From: DASZIT01 sp035948855
GTDB taxonomy: Bacteria; Actinomycetota; Acidimicrobiia; Acidimicrobiales; RAAP-2
Assembly: GCA_035948855.1 (NCBI GenBank)
Contig: DASZIT010000049.1
Location: 1-40,610, forward strand
Reading direction: 5' to 3'
DNA: 40,610 nt
Part shown: positions 31,812-38,808 of the stretch, one piece after another
How positions within the stretch are numbered: the stretch's first letter is position 1
How the letters are laid out: each line of letters begins with the position of its first letter
The notes under the pieces: generated by a model
The model's input: the letters and a program-made list of their open reading frames with translations, nothing else
Database searches by the model: none
What the model was told of the DNA's origin: nothing
Made by a program: the position numbers and the translations under genes

Positions 31812-32573
31812 CTAGACGAGCGGCCAGGGATAGGGGTGGCGGTCACCCTCGGGCTCGGGATAGGTCCGGGTGTGCAGCAGGGCCCGGGTGCGGGCCATCA
31901 GGTCATCCCGTTCCTGTCGGGTGAGGTGGCGGGCCACGTCGTCGGGAACTCCGAGGGCCAGTCCTTCTAGATCGGCCAGGCACGCCTCCGGCAGCTCGTC
32001 CCCGGCGTAGTCCCACATCACCGTGCGGAGCTTGGGCTCGGAATGGAAGCACAGCCCGTGATCGATTCCCCACAGATGGCCGTCGTCGCCGGTGAGCACG
32101 TGACCGCTCTTGCGGTCGGCGTTGTTGGCCACCACGTCGAAGGCGCAGATGGCCCGGAGCTGATCGTCGAAACCGCCACCCTCGTAGAGGGTGAAGTAGT
32201 GCTGCTCGTAGTCGGCGTCGACGAAGAGCTGCACCGAGCCGGCTCCGAAGGGACCGTCGTCCACCGCCACCGTGGGGGGCACCACCCCCCAACCCAGCGT
32301 CTCCGACAGCGCGTAGGCGGCCACCTCCCGTCGGTAGAGGCCTCCGGGGAAGTCCCACAGCGTTCGCTCTCCCTGTCCGGGCTTGTAGACGGCCCGCAAC
32401 GGCCCGTCACCCACGGTCACCAGGAAGGTCAGGTTGGAGCTCCATGGGAGCCGTCCCTCGATGGCGAGTTCGGACGTGGCCAGCTCGACGAGGGTGTCCC
32501 CGAGGCTGGGGCCGACGTCGGGTTTCCAGCCGGTCAGGTCGTCGGTGGTCGGTGGCCGTTTGTCCGTGGGCAT
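31812..32573 (-). CDS. SCO1664 family protein, PI kinase-like fold
   Basis: This 253-residue protein matches the SCO1664 family, distantly related to phosphatidylinositol 3-/4-kinase catalytic cores. Recognisable parts are FLVTVGDGPLRAVYKPGQGERTLWDFPGGLYRREVAAY (nucleotide-binding side), ICAFDVVANNADRKSGHVL (catalytic loop with the NNADRK motif) and LWGIDHGLCFH (metal-binding Asp). The biological substrate is unknown. I choose ATG 32573, which overlaps the DUF3090 gene by 40 bases; a GTG at 32615 would extend it further into that gene. It is the third gene of a conserved actinobacterial trio. Confidence 0.82.
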   Translation of the reverse strand: MPTDKRPPTTDDLTGWKPDVGPSLGDTLVELATSELAIEGRLPWSSNLTFLVTVGDGPLRAVYKPGQGERTLWDFPGGLYRREVAAYALSETLGWGVVPPTVAVDDGPFGAGSVQLFVDADYEQHYFTLYEGGGFDDQLRAICAFDVVANNADRKSGHVLTGDDGHLWGIDHGLCFHSEPKLRTVMWDYAGDELPEACLADLEGLALGVPDDVARHLTRQERDDLMARTRALLHTRTYPEPEGDRHPYPWPLV

Positions 32574-33031
32574 TCGTGTCCGGAAGGGTCGAGGGGTGAC
32601 CCGCACAGTGGGCACGGCGGGCGACCGGAACTCACCAGGCTAGTGGCCTGGATGGCGAAGGCAGCCGCCTGTTCCCGGGTCACCGACAGGCGGGCGATGG
32701 CGCCGCTCTCGTCCTCGGGTACCAGCTCTTCGATGACGATGATGACCCGGTCGTCGGCATTGTCATAAGAGACGCCGAGGGTTCCGATCGCCCAGGCCGG
32801 CTCCGATGGTTCTTCCAGGGAGAGGTCGTCGGGGAGGTGCTCGGGGCGTTCCTGATCCTTGACGATCTGAGCCAAGTAGTCGGCCAGCACCGACACCTGC
32901 TGCTTTTCGATCTTCAAGGTGAGCAGCAGCGGTCCCTGCCGGCATTGGATGAGAAACAGCCGCTCGCCGACCGGTCCGACCGTACCCACCGTGAAGCGAT
33001 CCAGATTCGAGAGGTCGTACCCGTCGCTCAT
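32534..33031 (-). CDS. DUF3090 family protein with zinc ribbon
   Basis: This 165-residue protein fits the actinobacterial DUF3090 family. The N-terminal part (LDRFTVGTVGPVGERLFLIQC) is a conserved beta structure, and the C-terminus has a zinc-ribbon pattern, CPLCGSPLDPSGHECPRTNGH, with Cys140, Cys143, His152, Cys154 and His160. The function is unknown. The ATG at 33031 overlaps the stop of the histidine phosphatase gene as ATGA, and its own 3' end overlaps the SCO1664-family gene. The trio order is the same as in many actinobacteria, where it often lies near the mycothiol ligase gene mshC, absent here. Confidence 0.85.
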   Translation of the reverse strand: MSDGYDLSNLDRFTVGTVGPVGERLFLIQCRQGPLLLTLKIEKQQVSVLADYLAQIVKDQERPEHLPDDLSLEEPSEPAWAIGTLGVSYDNADDRVIIVIEELVPEDESGAIARLSVTREQAAAFAIQATSLVSSGRPPCPLCGSPLDPSGHECPRTNGHRPPTT

Positions 33032-33690
33032 GACAGGGCGAGTCCGGACAGCGAGGCAGTGGTGTTGACGCAGAGGACGTGGGGGCCGCCTTCGCCGTAG
33101 GCCAGGGCGCTCACCGAGCACGGCGACACCACCAGGCGTTGGAACTGATCGAGGTGGGTGCCGGCCGCCGCCGCCACCGCCGCCTTGATCGGGTCGGCAT
33201 GCGACACCGCCACGATGGTCTCACCTGGGTGGACATGCACCAGGCGGGCGATGGTCGAGGTGATGCGGGCCTGCATCTCCAGGAATGACTCCCCTCCGGG
33301 AAACCGGAAGCCGCTCGGCCACCGTTGGACCTGGGTCCACTCGGGCTTCTTGGCCAGCGCCTTCAGCTGGGCACCGGTCCAATGGCCGAAGTCGCACTCG
33401 AGCAACCCCCGATCCGACCGGACCCGGAGCCCGAGCTTCCGGGCAATGGGCTTGGCCGTCTCGAACGTGCGCTCGAGGGGAGAGGCGTAGACGGCCGCCG
33501 GGGTCCGCTTTCCCGGTCCGGTCAGCTCGGCGATGCGCTCGGCCACCTGCTCGGCTTGGGCCACACCTTGATCGGACAGATGGAGATCGGGCGCCCGACC
33601 TGGGAGGATCTTCCCGGTTGTCGGCGTCGTCCCGTGACGGACCAACAGGACAACCGTGAGTCGGGGAGGGGTTGTCCGTCGGCTGGGCAC
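33028..33690 (-). CDS. Histidine phosphatase family protein, MSMEG_4193-like
   Basis: This 220-residue protein of the histidine phosphatase (phosphoglycerate mutase-like) superfamily carries a phospho-histidine intermediate. The RHG motif is LLVRHGTTPTTG near residue 17, the acid is in LLECDFGHW, and the second histidine is in VSHADPIK. The FRFPGGESF segment is typical. True mutase activity is unlikely; the substrate is unknown. The start is GTG 33690; the frame is open further upstream to 33861 but those residues overlap the FrhB-like gene and look like its shadow. A TACGGT -10 lies eight bases before the GTG, giving a possible leaderless start for the trio. Confidence 0.83.
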   Translation of the reverse strand: MPSRRTTPPRLTVVLLVRHGTTPTTGKILPGRAPDLHLSDQGVAQAEQVAERIAELTGPGKRTPAAVYASPLERTFETAKPIARKLGLRVRSDRGLLECDFGHWTGAQLKALAKKPEWTQVQRWPSGFRFPGGESFLEMQARITSTIARLVHVHPGETIVAVSHADPIKAAVAAAAGTHLDQFQRLVVSPCSVSALAYGEGGPHVLCVNTTASLSGLALS

Positions 33691-33698
33691 GCCTGTTA

Positions 33699-33726
33699 AC
33701 CGTACTCTGTCCCGCCTGGCGCCCAA
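33699..33726 (-). promoter_or_regulatory. Candidate promoter for the histidine phosphatase trio
   Basis: On the minus strand TTGGGC (33721-33726) and TACGGT (33699-33704) are 16 bases apart. The -10 lies eight bases before GTG 33690, so the message would be leaderless or nearly so. Confidence 0.35.
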
Positions 33727-33754
33727 CCGCCGTGGTCGCGGCTCCGGGCCCAGT

Positions 33755-34879
33755 TCAGACTGGGTCGGGGAGCCGTCGGGGCATGTCCACCGCGGTCTCC
33801 GGCCACCGCTTGCGGCTGACCCGGGCCAACCGTTGGAGGAGGGCGATGGCCCCGGGGTCATCGTCGCCGGGCCGGGTCTCGACCGCGCCGTCGGCGATCA
33901 TGCCGTTGAGGAGGTCGCGGCCCTTTTCGGTACGGACCATGGTCAGGGTCCAGTCGTTGAAGGCGCCGATTCCCCCGGTGGAGATGTCGGCGTGCTCGGC
34001 GGCGAAGTCCGGGCACGACTTGCATCCTTCACGGGTCCAGGCATGCGCCTCCTTCAGCGGGATCTCATGGAACTCGCCGTCCCGGGTCCACACCTGGAAC
34101 ACGCCCTTGATGTTCATCTTGGTGATGTCGGCCTGGGCGATGCCGTACCTGGCCTCGAACAGCTCGGGGAAGATGGCGTCGTCGAAGGTCTTCGAGCAGA
34201 GCAGCCCGATCGACAGCGAGAGGCGCCGGGCGATCTTCCCGGCCTTCCTCGCCTGCATGACCGGCGGTGCCGACGCCTGGCAGCCCATGCCCACCAGGGC
34301 GATGCGTTCCGCCCCGGCCTCGATGGCCTTTGGGTAGGCCAGCGGGTTGGCCGAATAGGTGTAGCGGGACCCGGCGGCCGCCAGCACCTGCTCCCGGGTG
34401 GTGGCCACCCCGGGCACCGCCTTCCAGGTCGAGCCGTCGCCTTCGAGGTAGGAGACCAGCGCGGCGTCGATCACATCGTGTTCCAGCGCCCAGATGAGTA
34501 GAGCCGACACCAGCCCCCCGTCCTGTCCGACTTCGAGGACATCGGGATCGGTGGCCCGGACCAACAGGATGTCCGAGGAGACCCCGGCGACTTCCTCGGC
34601 AGTGCGCTCCCGACCGAACAGGTGGTTGTCGATCTCCGGCTCCCACAGCCGGAACCGCGGACAGGCCCGGGTGCACATGGTGCAGCCCTTGATGCCGTGG
34701 GTGCAGTTCTCCGGGCCACCGTCGGCGTCGATGTGGAACGGCTTGTACTTGCCCCCGGTGTCGTCGTAGGAGAGGACGTCGTACGGACAGGCGACGATGC
34801 AGCCGGCGCATCCCGTGCACAGTCCGGAGGTCACGACTTCTTTGTACAGCTCGAACCACTGAGGCTTTTCGGGAGGCAT
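33755..34879 (-). CDS. FrhB-like coenzyme F420 hydrogenase/dehydrogenase beta family protein
   Basis: This 374-residue iron-sulfur flavoprotein is of the FrhB family. The N-terminus holds two ferredoxin-type [4Fe-4S] motifs: CTGCAGCIVACP (Cys21, 24, 27, 31) and CTHGIKGCTMCTRACP (Cys59, 66, 69, 73). The FrhB core follows, with DILLVRATD, GQDGGLVSALL, NPLAYPKAIEAGAERIALVGMGCQA and GCKSCPDF. Members move electrons between F420, FAD and Fe-S clusters; which donor is used here is not clear. Actinobacteria that make F420 often carry such genes. The ATG at 34879 follows AGGG. No hydrogenase subunits are nearby, so a hydrogenase role is unlikely. Confidence 0.85.
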   Translation of the reverse strand: MPPEKPQWFELYKEVVTSGLCTGCAGCIVACPYDVLSYDDTGGKYKPFHIDADGGPENCTHGIKGCTMCTRACPRFRLWEPEIDNHLFGRERTAEEVAGVSSDILLVRATDPDVLEVGQDGGLVSALLIWALEHDVIDAALVSYLEGDGSTWKAVPGVATTREQVLAAAGSRYTYSANPLAYPKAIEAGAERIALVGMGCQASAPPVMQARKAGKIARRLSLSIGLLCSKTFDDAIFPELFEARYGIAQADITKMNIKGVFQVWTRDGEFHEIPLKEAHAWTREGCKSCPDFAAEHADISTGGIGAFNDWTLTMVRTEKGRDLLNGMIADGAVETRPGDDDPGAIALLQRLARVSRKRWPETAVDMPRRLPDPV

Positions 34880-34925
34880 GACGACACCCTAGCGACGGTC
34901 TTCGGCAGGGTGGAATTGGGGAGAG

Positions 34926-35528
34926 TTACCCGGGGGAGTTGTCGGTGGCGGTGGCTACATGGCGAAATCCCCGGTTCCACCACGCCGGATTCTCCGTCGC
35001 CTGCGCGGATGCCCAGTTGAAATGGTGACGAGCCGACAGCCGGAAGATCGGGAGCGCCACCAGTCCGGTCAGTGCCCAGCGGCGCCGGGAGGGGGTCAAC
35101 TCCAGGAGCGAGACCATCGACGCCAGGCCCCAGAGGCCGAGAATGGCGTTGTAGGCCGGCAGGCGGGAAGCAGGTAGCCCTTCCGCCTCGGTGAGCACCG
35201 GGATCCCGAACCGGTTCCGCTTCCACGGCCAGAGGGTGAAGTGGACGACCACCCCGGCGATCCCGGATCCGGACAGCATGGCCAGAATCCTGTCCCACCG
35301 CTTGCCGCCCCGGGCGGCCATCCACGACCACAGTCCCAGCTGGATCACCCAGAGCGTCCCCGCCCCGCCCAGGCCCAGTTCAGGTTGCCAGACCAGGCCG
35401 ACGCCGTTGCCCAGTTCGAAACTGTGATGGGCGGCGGTGCCGGCTACCGCCAGCAACGACAGTGGACGGGCGACCCGGCGCCGGGATGTCCGCCCCGGAT
35501 CGGGTCGTTCGACGAGTCTCCGGGTCAC
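34926..35528 (-). CDS. Small multi-pass membrane protein, unknown function
   Basis: This 200-residue protein has an Arg-rich N-terminus and about five hydrophobic segments (near 21-35, 53-71, 83-100, 125-143 and 151-161). It contains repeated aromatic and histidine residues, such as HHSFELGNG, VVHFTLWPWKRNRFGIP and SARHHFNWASAQ. I do not recognise the family. The GTG at 35528 is six bases after a TACGAT -10, so it is probably leaderless. It is followed on the same strand by the FrhB-like gene after 46 bases; a link with that redox protein is possible but unproven. Confidence 0.6.
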   Translation of the reverse strand: MTRRLVERPDPGRTSRRRVARPLSLLAVAGTAAHHSFELGNGVGLVWQPELGLGGAGTLWVIQLGLWSWMAARGGKRWDRILAMLSGSGIAGVVVHFTLWPWKRNRFGIPVLTEAEGLPASRLPAYNAILGLWGLASMVSLLELTPSRRRWALTGLVALPIFRLSARHHFNWASAQATENPAWWNRGFRHVATATDNSPG

Positions 35529-35534
35529 GGCGTG

Positions 35535-35540
35535 ATCGTA
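35535..35540 (-). promoter_or_regulatory. Candidate leaderless -10 for the membrane protein gene
   Basis: TACGAT on the minus strand is followed by six bases and then the GTG start at 35528. The -10 hexamer and spacing are identical to those at 22802-22807. The -35 is not obvious. Confidence 0.4.
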
Positions 35541-35581
35541 GGCCAGGAGGCCGTAAAGCCTTCATCGGTGGCTCGGCGTGC

Positions 35582-36202
35582 TCAGTGGCCCCGGGCGATC
35601 CACTCGTCGAGATGGGGCGCCTCTTCCCCGATGACCGTGTCTTCTCCGTGCCCGGGCAGGGCCCGGGTCTCGGGTGGGAGGGTCAACAGGCGTTGGCGGA
35701 TGGACTCGATGATGGTCGGGAAGTCGGAGAAGCTCCGCCCGGTGGCTCCGGGCCCGCCGCGGAACAGGGTGTCCCCGGTGAACACCACCCCGAGGCCGCG
35801 GTCGTGGAGCGAGCAGCCACCCGGGGTGTGTCCCGGGGTATGGATGACCCGGAGTGACCGCCCGCCGACTTCGAAGCCGAGACCGTCGGCCAGTTCGGCG
35901 TCCGGTGGTCGGGACGGGTAGACCTGGTCCCACAATGGCCGGTCGTCCGGATGGAGCCAGATCGGGGCATCGACCTGATCGGCCAGCGCCGCCGCCGCGT
36001 TGATGTGGTCGTTGTGTCCGTGGGTGGCCACGATGCCCACCGTCCGGCGCGAGCCGATCCCCTCCAGGATGGGCCGGTGGTCGTGGGCGGCGTCGATGAC
36101 CAGGACCTCGCGGTCGTCGCCGACCAGCCAGATGTTGTTGTCGACCTCGAAGTCCTGGCCATCGAGCGAGAACGTCCCCGAGGTGATGACCTGGTCGATC
36201 AT
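35582..36202 (-). CDS. MBL-fold metallo-hydrolase, glyoxalase II-like
   Basis: This 206-residue metallo-beta-lactamase-fold hydrolase has the metal motif THGHNDH (His61, His63, Asp65, His66). HTPGHTPGGCS, VFTGDTLFRGGPG and ALPGHGEDTVIGEE supply the remaining ligands, as in glyoxalase II-type thioesterases. It directly follows mscR with an ATGA overlap. In mycobacteria an equivalent gene (Rv2260) also follows mscR, and it is plausible that it hydrolyses S-formylmycothiol, the product of formaldehyde oxidation. That role is inference from position. Confidence 0.85.
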   Translation of the reverse strand: MIDQVITSGTFSLDGQDFEVDNNIWLVGDDREVLVIDAAHDHRPILEGIGSRRTVGIVATHGHNDHINAAAALADQVDAPIWLHPDDRPLWDQVYPSRPPDAELADGLGFEVGGRSLRVIHTPGHTPGGCSLHDRGLGVVFTGDTLFRGGPGATGRSFSDFPTIIESIRQRLLTLPPETRALPGHGEDTVIGEEAPHLDEWIARGH

Positions 36203-37290
36203 GCCGGCATGGTGACCACCGAGCGGAGCACCTCACCCCGCTCCATCCGGTGAAAGGCCTCCTCGACATCTTCGAGGCCGATGGTCTCCGACACGAAGCG
36301 ATCCAGATCGAGCCGGCCCTGGAGGTAGAGGTCGACCAGCATCGGGAAGTCGCGGGAGGGGAGGCAGTCGCCGTACCAACTCGGCTTCAGCCGTCCACCG
36401 CGGCCGAAGAAGTCGATCATCGGCAGGTCGATGCGCATGGCCGGGGTCGGGACCCCCACCTGGACCAGGGTGCCGGCCAGGTCCCGGGCGTAGAACGCCT
36501 GTTCCATCACCGACGGGTGCCCGACCGCCTCGATGCAGACATCGGCTCCGTTGCCGCCGGTCAGGGCCCGGATGGCCTCCACCGGGTCCTCGGCACCGGC
36601 GTGGACGACATGGGTGGCGCCGAAACTGCGGGCCAGCTCGAGCTTGCCCGGGTCGAGGTCGACGGCGATCACCGTGGTGGCACCGGCCAACCGGGCGCCG
36701 GTGACCGCCGCGCAGCCCACCCCCCCGCAGCCGAAGACGGCCACCGAATCCCCGGGGCCGACGTCACCGGTGAACATCGCCGCCCCCAACCCGGCCATGA
36801 CCCCGCATCCCAGGAGCCCCACTGCCTCGGGCCGTGCCTGCCGGTCCACCGGCGTGCACTGCCCGGCGGCCACCAGCGTCATCTCCGCAAAGGCGCCGAT
36901 GCCGAGTGCCGGGGTCAGCGGCGTGCCGTCGGCCAGCGTCATCTTCTGGGTGGCGTTGTGGGTGGCGAAGCAATACCACGGACGGCCGCGGCGGCAGGCC
37001 CGGCACTGGCCGCAGACCGCCCGCCAGTTGAGCACCACGAAGTCCCCCGGCGAGACGGTGGAGACGTCGTCACCGGTGGCCTCCACGATGCCGGCCGCCT
37101 CATGGCCGAGCAGGAAGGGGAAGTCGTCGTTGATTCCCCCTTCCCGGTAGTGGAGGTCGGTGTGGCACACCCCGCAGGCCTGGATCTGCACCCGGGCTTC
37201 GCCGGCACCCGGCTCGGGAACCACGATGGTCTCGAGCGACACCGGCTCGCCCTTGGCTCGGGCCACCACTCCGCGAACTTCGGTAGGCAT
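36199..37290 (-). CDS. mscR: S-nitrosomycothiol reductase / mycothiol-dependent formaldehyde dehydrogenase
   Basis: This 363-residue zinc-dependent alcohol dehydrogenase is of the MscR group, which oxidises the formaldehyde-mycothiol adduct and reduces S-nitrosomycothiol using NAD(H). Catalytic zinc ligands are Cys42 (GVCHTD) and His63-Glu64 (LGHEAAG), and structural zinc ligands are Cys93, 96, 99 and 107 in CGQCRACRRGRPWYC. The NAD motif is VFGCGGVGCAA. Mycothiol is the main thiol of Actinobacteria, which supports the taxonomic call. The ATG at 37290 has GGAGAGGA upstream; an in-frame start at 37362 is unsupported. The MBL hydrolase gene is coupled downstream. Confidence 0.85.
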   Translation of the reverse strand: MPTEVRGVVARAKGEPVSLETIVVPEPGAGEARVQIQACGVCHTDLHYREGGINDDFPFLLGHEAAGIVEATGDDVSTVSPGDFVVLNWRAVCGQCRACRRGRPWYCFATHNATQKMTLADGTPLTPALGIGAFAEMTLVAAGQCTPVDRQARPEAVGLLGCGVMAGLGAAMFTGDVGPGDSVAVFGCGGVGCAAVTGARLAGATTVIAVDLDPGKLELARSFGATHVVHAGAEDPVEAIRALTGGNGADVCIEAVGHPSVMEQAFYARDLAGTLVQVGVPTPAMRIDLPMIDFFGRGGRLKPSWYGDCLPSRDFPMLVDLYLQGRLDLDRFVSETIGLEDVEEAFHRMERGEVLRSVVTMPA

Positions 37291-37332
37291 CCGGTCCTCT
37301 CCTGCGCTGGCGGTCGATACGGCTTGGATTCC

Positions 37333-37339
37333 TACATTA
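37333..37339. promoter_or_regulatory. Near-symmetric -10 candidate between mscR and the glycosylase gene
   Basis: TACATTA reads as TACATT toward the Fpg/Nei gene and TAATGT toward mscR, each a TAnnnT hexamer. It lies in the 101-base gap between the divergent genes. No clear -35 is visible in either direction, so this is weaker than the two other examples in the window. Confidence 0.25.
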
Positions 37340-37379
37340 GGTGGTGGTGCGGGACGGCTCATGGGCCCGTCAGCGTCGC

Positions 37380-37385
37380 TACCCT
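37380..37385 (+). promoter_or_regulatory. Candidate leaderless -10 for the DNA glycosylase
   Basis: TACCCT is followed by six bases and the GTG start at 37392. No ribosome-binding site is present before the GTG, in keeping with a leaderless message. The -35 region is not convincing. Confidence 0.35.
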
Positions 37386-37391
37386 CTGACC

Positions 37392-38174
37392 GTGCCCGAG
37401 CTCCCCGAAATCGAGTCCTACCGCCGGCTGGCCGAAACCGCGGTGGGTCGGACCATCCGCTCGGTGAAGGCTCCGGACCGCTGGTACCTGAAGTCGGGGG
37501 CCACCGCCCCGGCGTTGCGCCGGATGCTGGTCGGCCACCGGTTCAGCGCCGCCCGGCGAATCGGCAAGCTCCTCCTCCTCGACACCGACGGAGGCCCGGT
37601 CCTGGGCATCCGGTTCGGCATGACCGGCACCCTGTTCGTCGACGGATCGTCGAGCGTCGAGCATCTCCTGTACACCCCCCGCCGGGTCAACCGGGCGTGG
37701 GACCGGTTCGCCCTCGGCTTCGAGGACGGTGGCACCCTCGAGGTGCAGGACCCGAGACGACTCGGCGGGGTGCTGATCGACCCGACCCTCGATCACCTGG
37801 GCCCCGACGCCCTCTCGATCACCCGGAGCCAGCTGGCGGCGGCACTGGCCGGGTCGGTGGTCCCGCTCAAGGCGCGCCTTCTCGACCAGTCGAGGGTGGC
37901 CGGCATCGGGAACCTGATCGCCGATGAGGTGCTGTGGCGGACCGGCTTCTCACCGGAACGCCAGTCCGGGTCGCTGTCGCCGGCCGAGGTGCGACGGCTC
38001 CACACCGGGCTGGGCCGGACGTTGGCTGCGCTCATGACCCGGGGCGGGTCCCACCTCGGCGACCTGATGGAGGAACGCCACCCGGGCGGTCGATGCCCGA
38101 AGGACGGTACCGAACTCTCCCGAGCCACCATCGGCGGACGCACGACGTATTGGTGCCCGGCCCATCAGCATTGA
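37392..38174 (+). CDS. Fpg/Nei family DNA glycosylase
   Basis: This 260-residue bifunctional DNA glycosylase/AP lyase repairs oxidised bases. The GTG at 37392 must be the start because it places the catalytic Pro2 and Glu3 right after the initiator (MPELPEIESYRR); a longer frame from 37341 would bury them. Lys59 in RRIGKLLLL corresponds to the conserved beta-strand lysine, and QSRVAGIGNLIADEVLW is the helix-two-turn-helix. The C-terminal finger is altered: Cys235-x2-Asp238 and Cys255-x2-His258 replace the usual four cysteines. The choice between 8-oxoguanine (Fpg) and pyrimidine (Nei) preference cannot be made from the sequence. Confidence 0.88.
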   Translation: MPELPEIESYRRLAETAVGRTIRSVKAPDRWYLKSGATAPALRRMLVGHRFSAARRIGKLLLLDTDGGPVLGIRFGMTGTLFVDGSSSVEHLLYTPRRVNRAWDRFALGFEDGGTLEVQDPRRLGGVLIDPTLDHLGPDALSITRSQLAAALAGSVVPLKARLLDQSRVAGIGNLIADEVLWRTGFSPERQSGSLSPAEVRRLHTGLGRTLAALMTRGGSHLGDLMEERHPGGRCPKDGTELSRATIGGRTTYWCPAHQH

Positions 38175-38210
38175 TCCTCATCGCTCCGCGTCGCATTGCC
38201 GGGGTCGGGG

Positions 38211-38230
38211 CCGCCGGGGGAGTCCGGCGG
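38211..38230. terminator. Hairpin between converging glycosylase and bcp genes
   Basis: Perfect seven-base arms, CCGCCGG and CCGGCGG, close around GGGAGT and end one base before the bcp stop codon. The symmetric stem lies between two converging genes and may end both transcripts. It lacks a U-tract. Confidence 0.5.
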
Positions 38231-38231
38231 G

Positions 38232-38696
38232 TCAGCCCTGGATCTCGGCCAGCACCTTGGCCGCGTGGCCGTCGGCCTTCACGCTGTACCAGGGACGTTC
38301 GATCTTCCCGTTGGCACCGATCAGGAAGGTGGAACGGATCACCCCGATCGTCTTCTTGCCGTAGAGGGTCTTCTCTCCCCAGGCCCCGTATTTCTCGCCC
38401 ACCTTGTGATCGGCATCGGTGAGCAGCGGGAAGGTGAGCCCGTACTTGGCCCGGAACTTCTGGTGCTTCTCGGCGGAGTCGGCGGAGATGCCGAGGACAG
38501 GGACACCGGCCCTCGAAAAGGCGTGGAGGTTGTCGTTGAACTGGCAGGCCTCTTTGGTGCAGCCGGGGGTGTCGTCCCGCGGGTAGAAGTAGATGACCAC
38601 CTGTTTGCCGGCGAAGTCCTTGAGCGAGACCTTCTTCCCATCCTGGTCTGGCAGGGTAAATGCCGGTGCTCGATCGCCGGGTGCCAGTTTTGCCAT
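38232..38696 (-). CDS. bcp: Bcp-type thiol peroxidase, peroxiredoxin
   Basis: This 154-residue peroxiredoxin of the Bcp/PrxQ group reduces hydrogen peroxide and organic peroxides with thioredoxin. The peroxidatic Cys46 is in PRDDTPGCTKEACQF, and Cys51, five residues later, is the usual resolving cysteine of this subgroup. FRAKYGLTFPLLTD and STFLIGANGKI are typical. The ATG at 38696 is preceded by AAAGGA at a good distance; an in-frame start at 38732 adds 12 residues without support. It is divergent from thiC. Confidence 0.92.
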   Translation of the reverse strand: MAKLAPGDRAPAFTLPDQDGKKVSLKDFAGKQVVIYFYPRDDTPGCTKEACQFNDNLHAFSRAGVPVLGISADSAEKHQKFRAKYGLTFPLLTDADHKVGEKYGAWGEKTLYGKKTIGVIRSTFLIGANGKIERPWYSVKADGHAAKVLAEIQG

Positions 38697-38808
38697 GGGT
38701 GATGTCCTTTCGTCCGTTCCTGCCCTCACCATGGCACATTCCGGTGGAACGAGAGCGGTGCCGTCGTGGGAGACTCAGGGCGGAACGAAGTGCGAAGGGA
38801 ACTGATCC

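Noticed and set aside
33755..34879. F420-reducing hydrogenase subunit
   Set aside because: The FrhB core is present, but hydrogenase large and small subunits are absent, so only the family name is justified.
38697..38808. TPP riboswitch upstream of thiC
   Set aside because: A GAACTGATCC piece next to the start resembles part of the TPP aptamer, but the CTGAGA element in proper order and the rest of the three-way fold are missing, and the space is too short.
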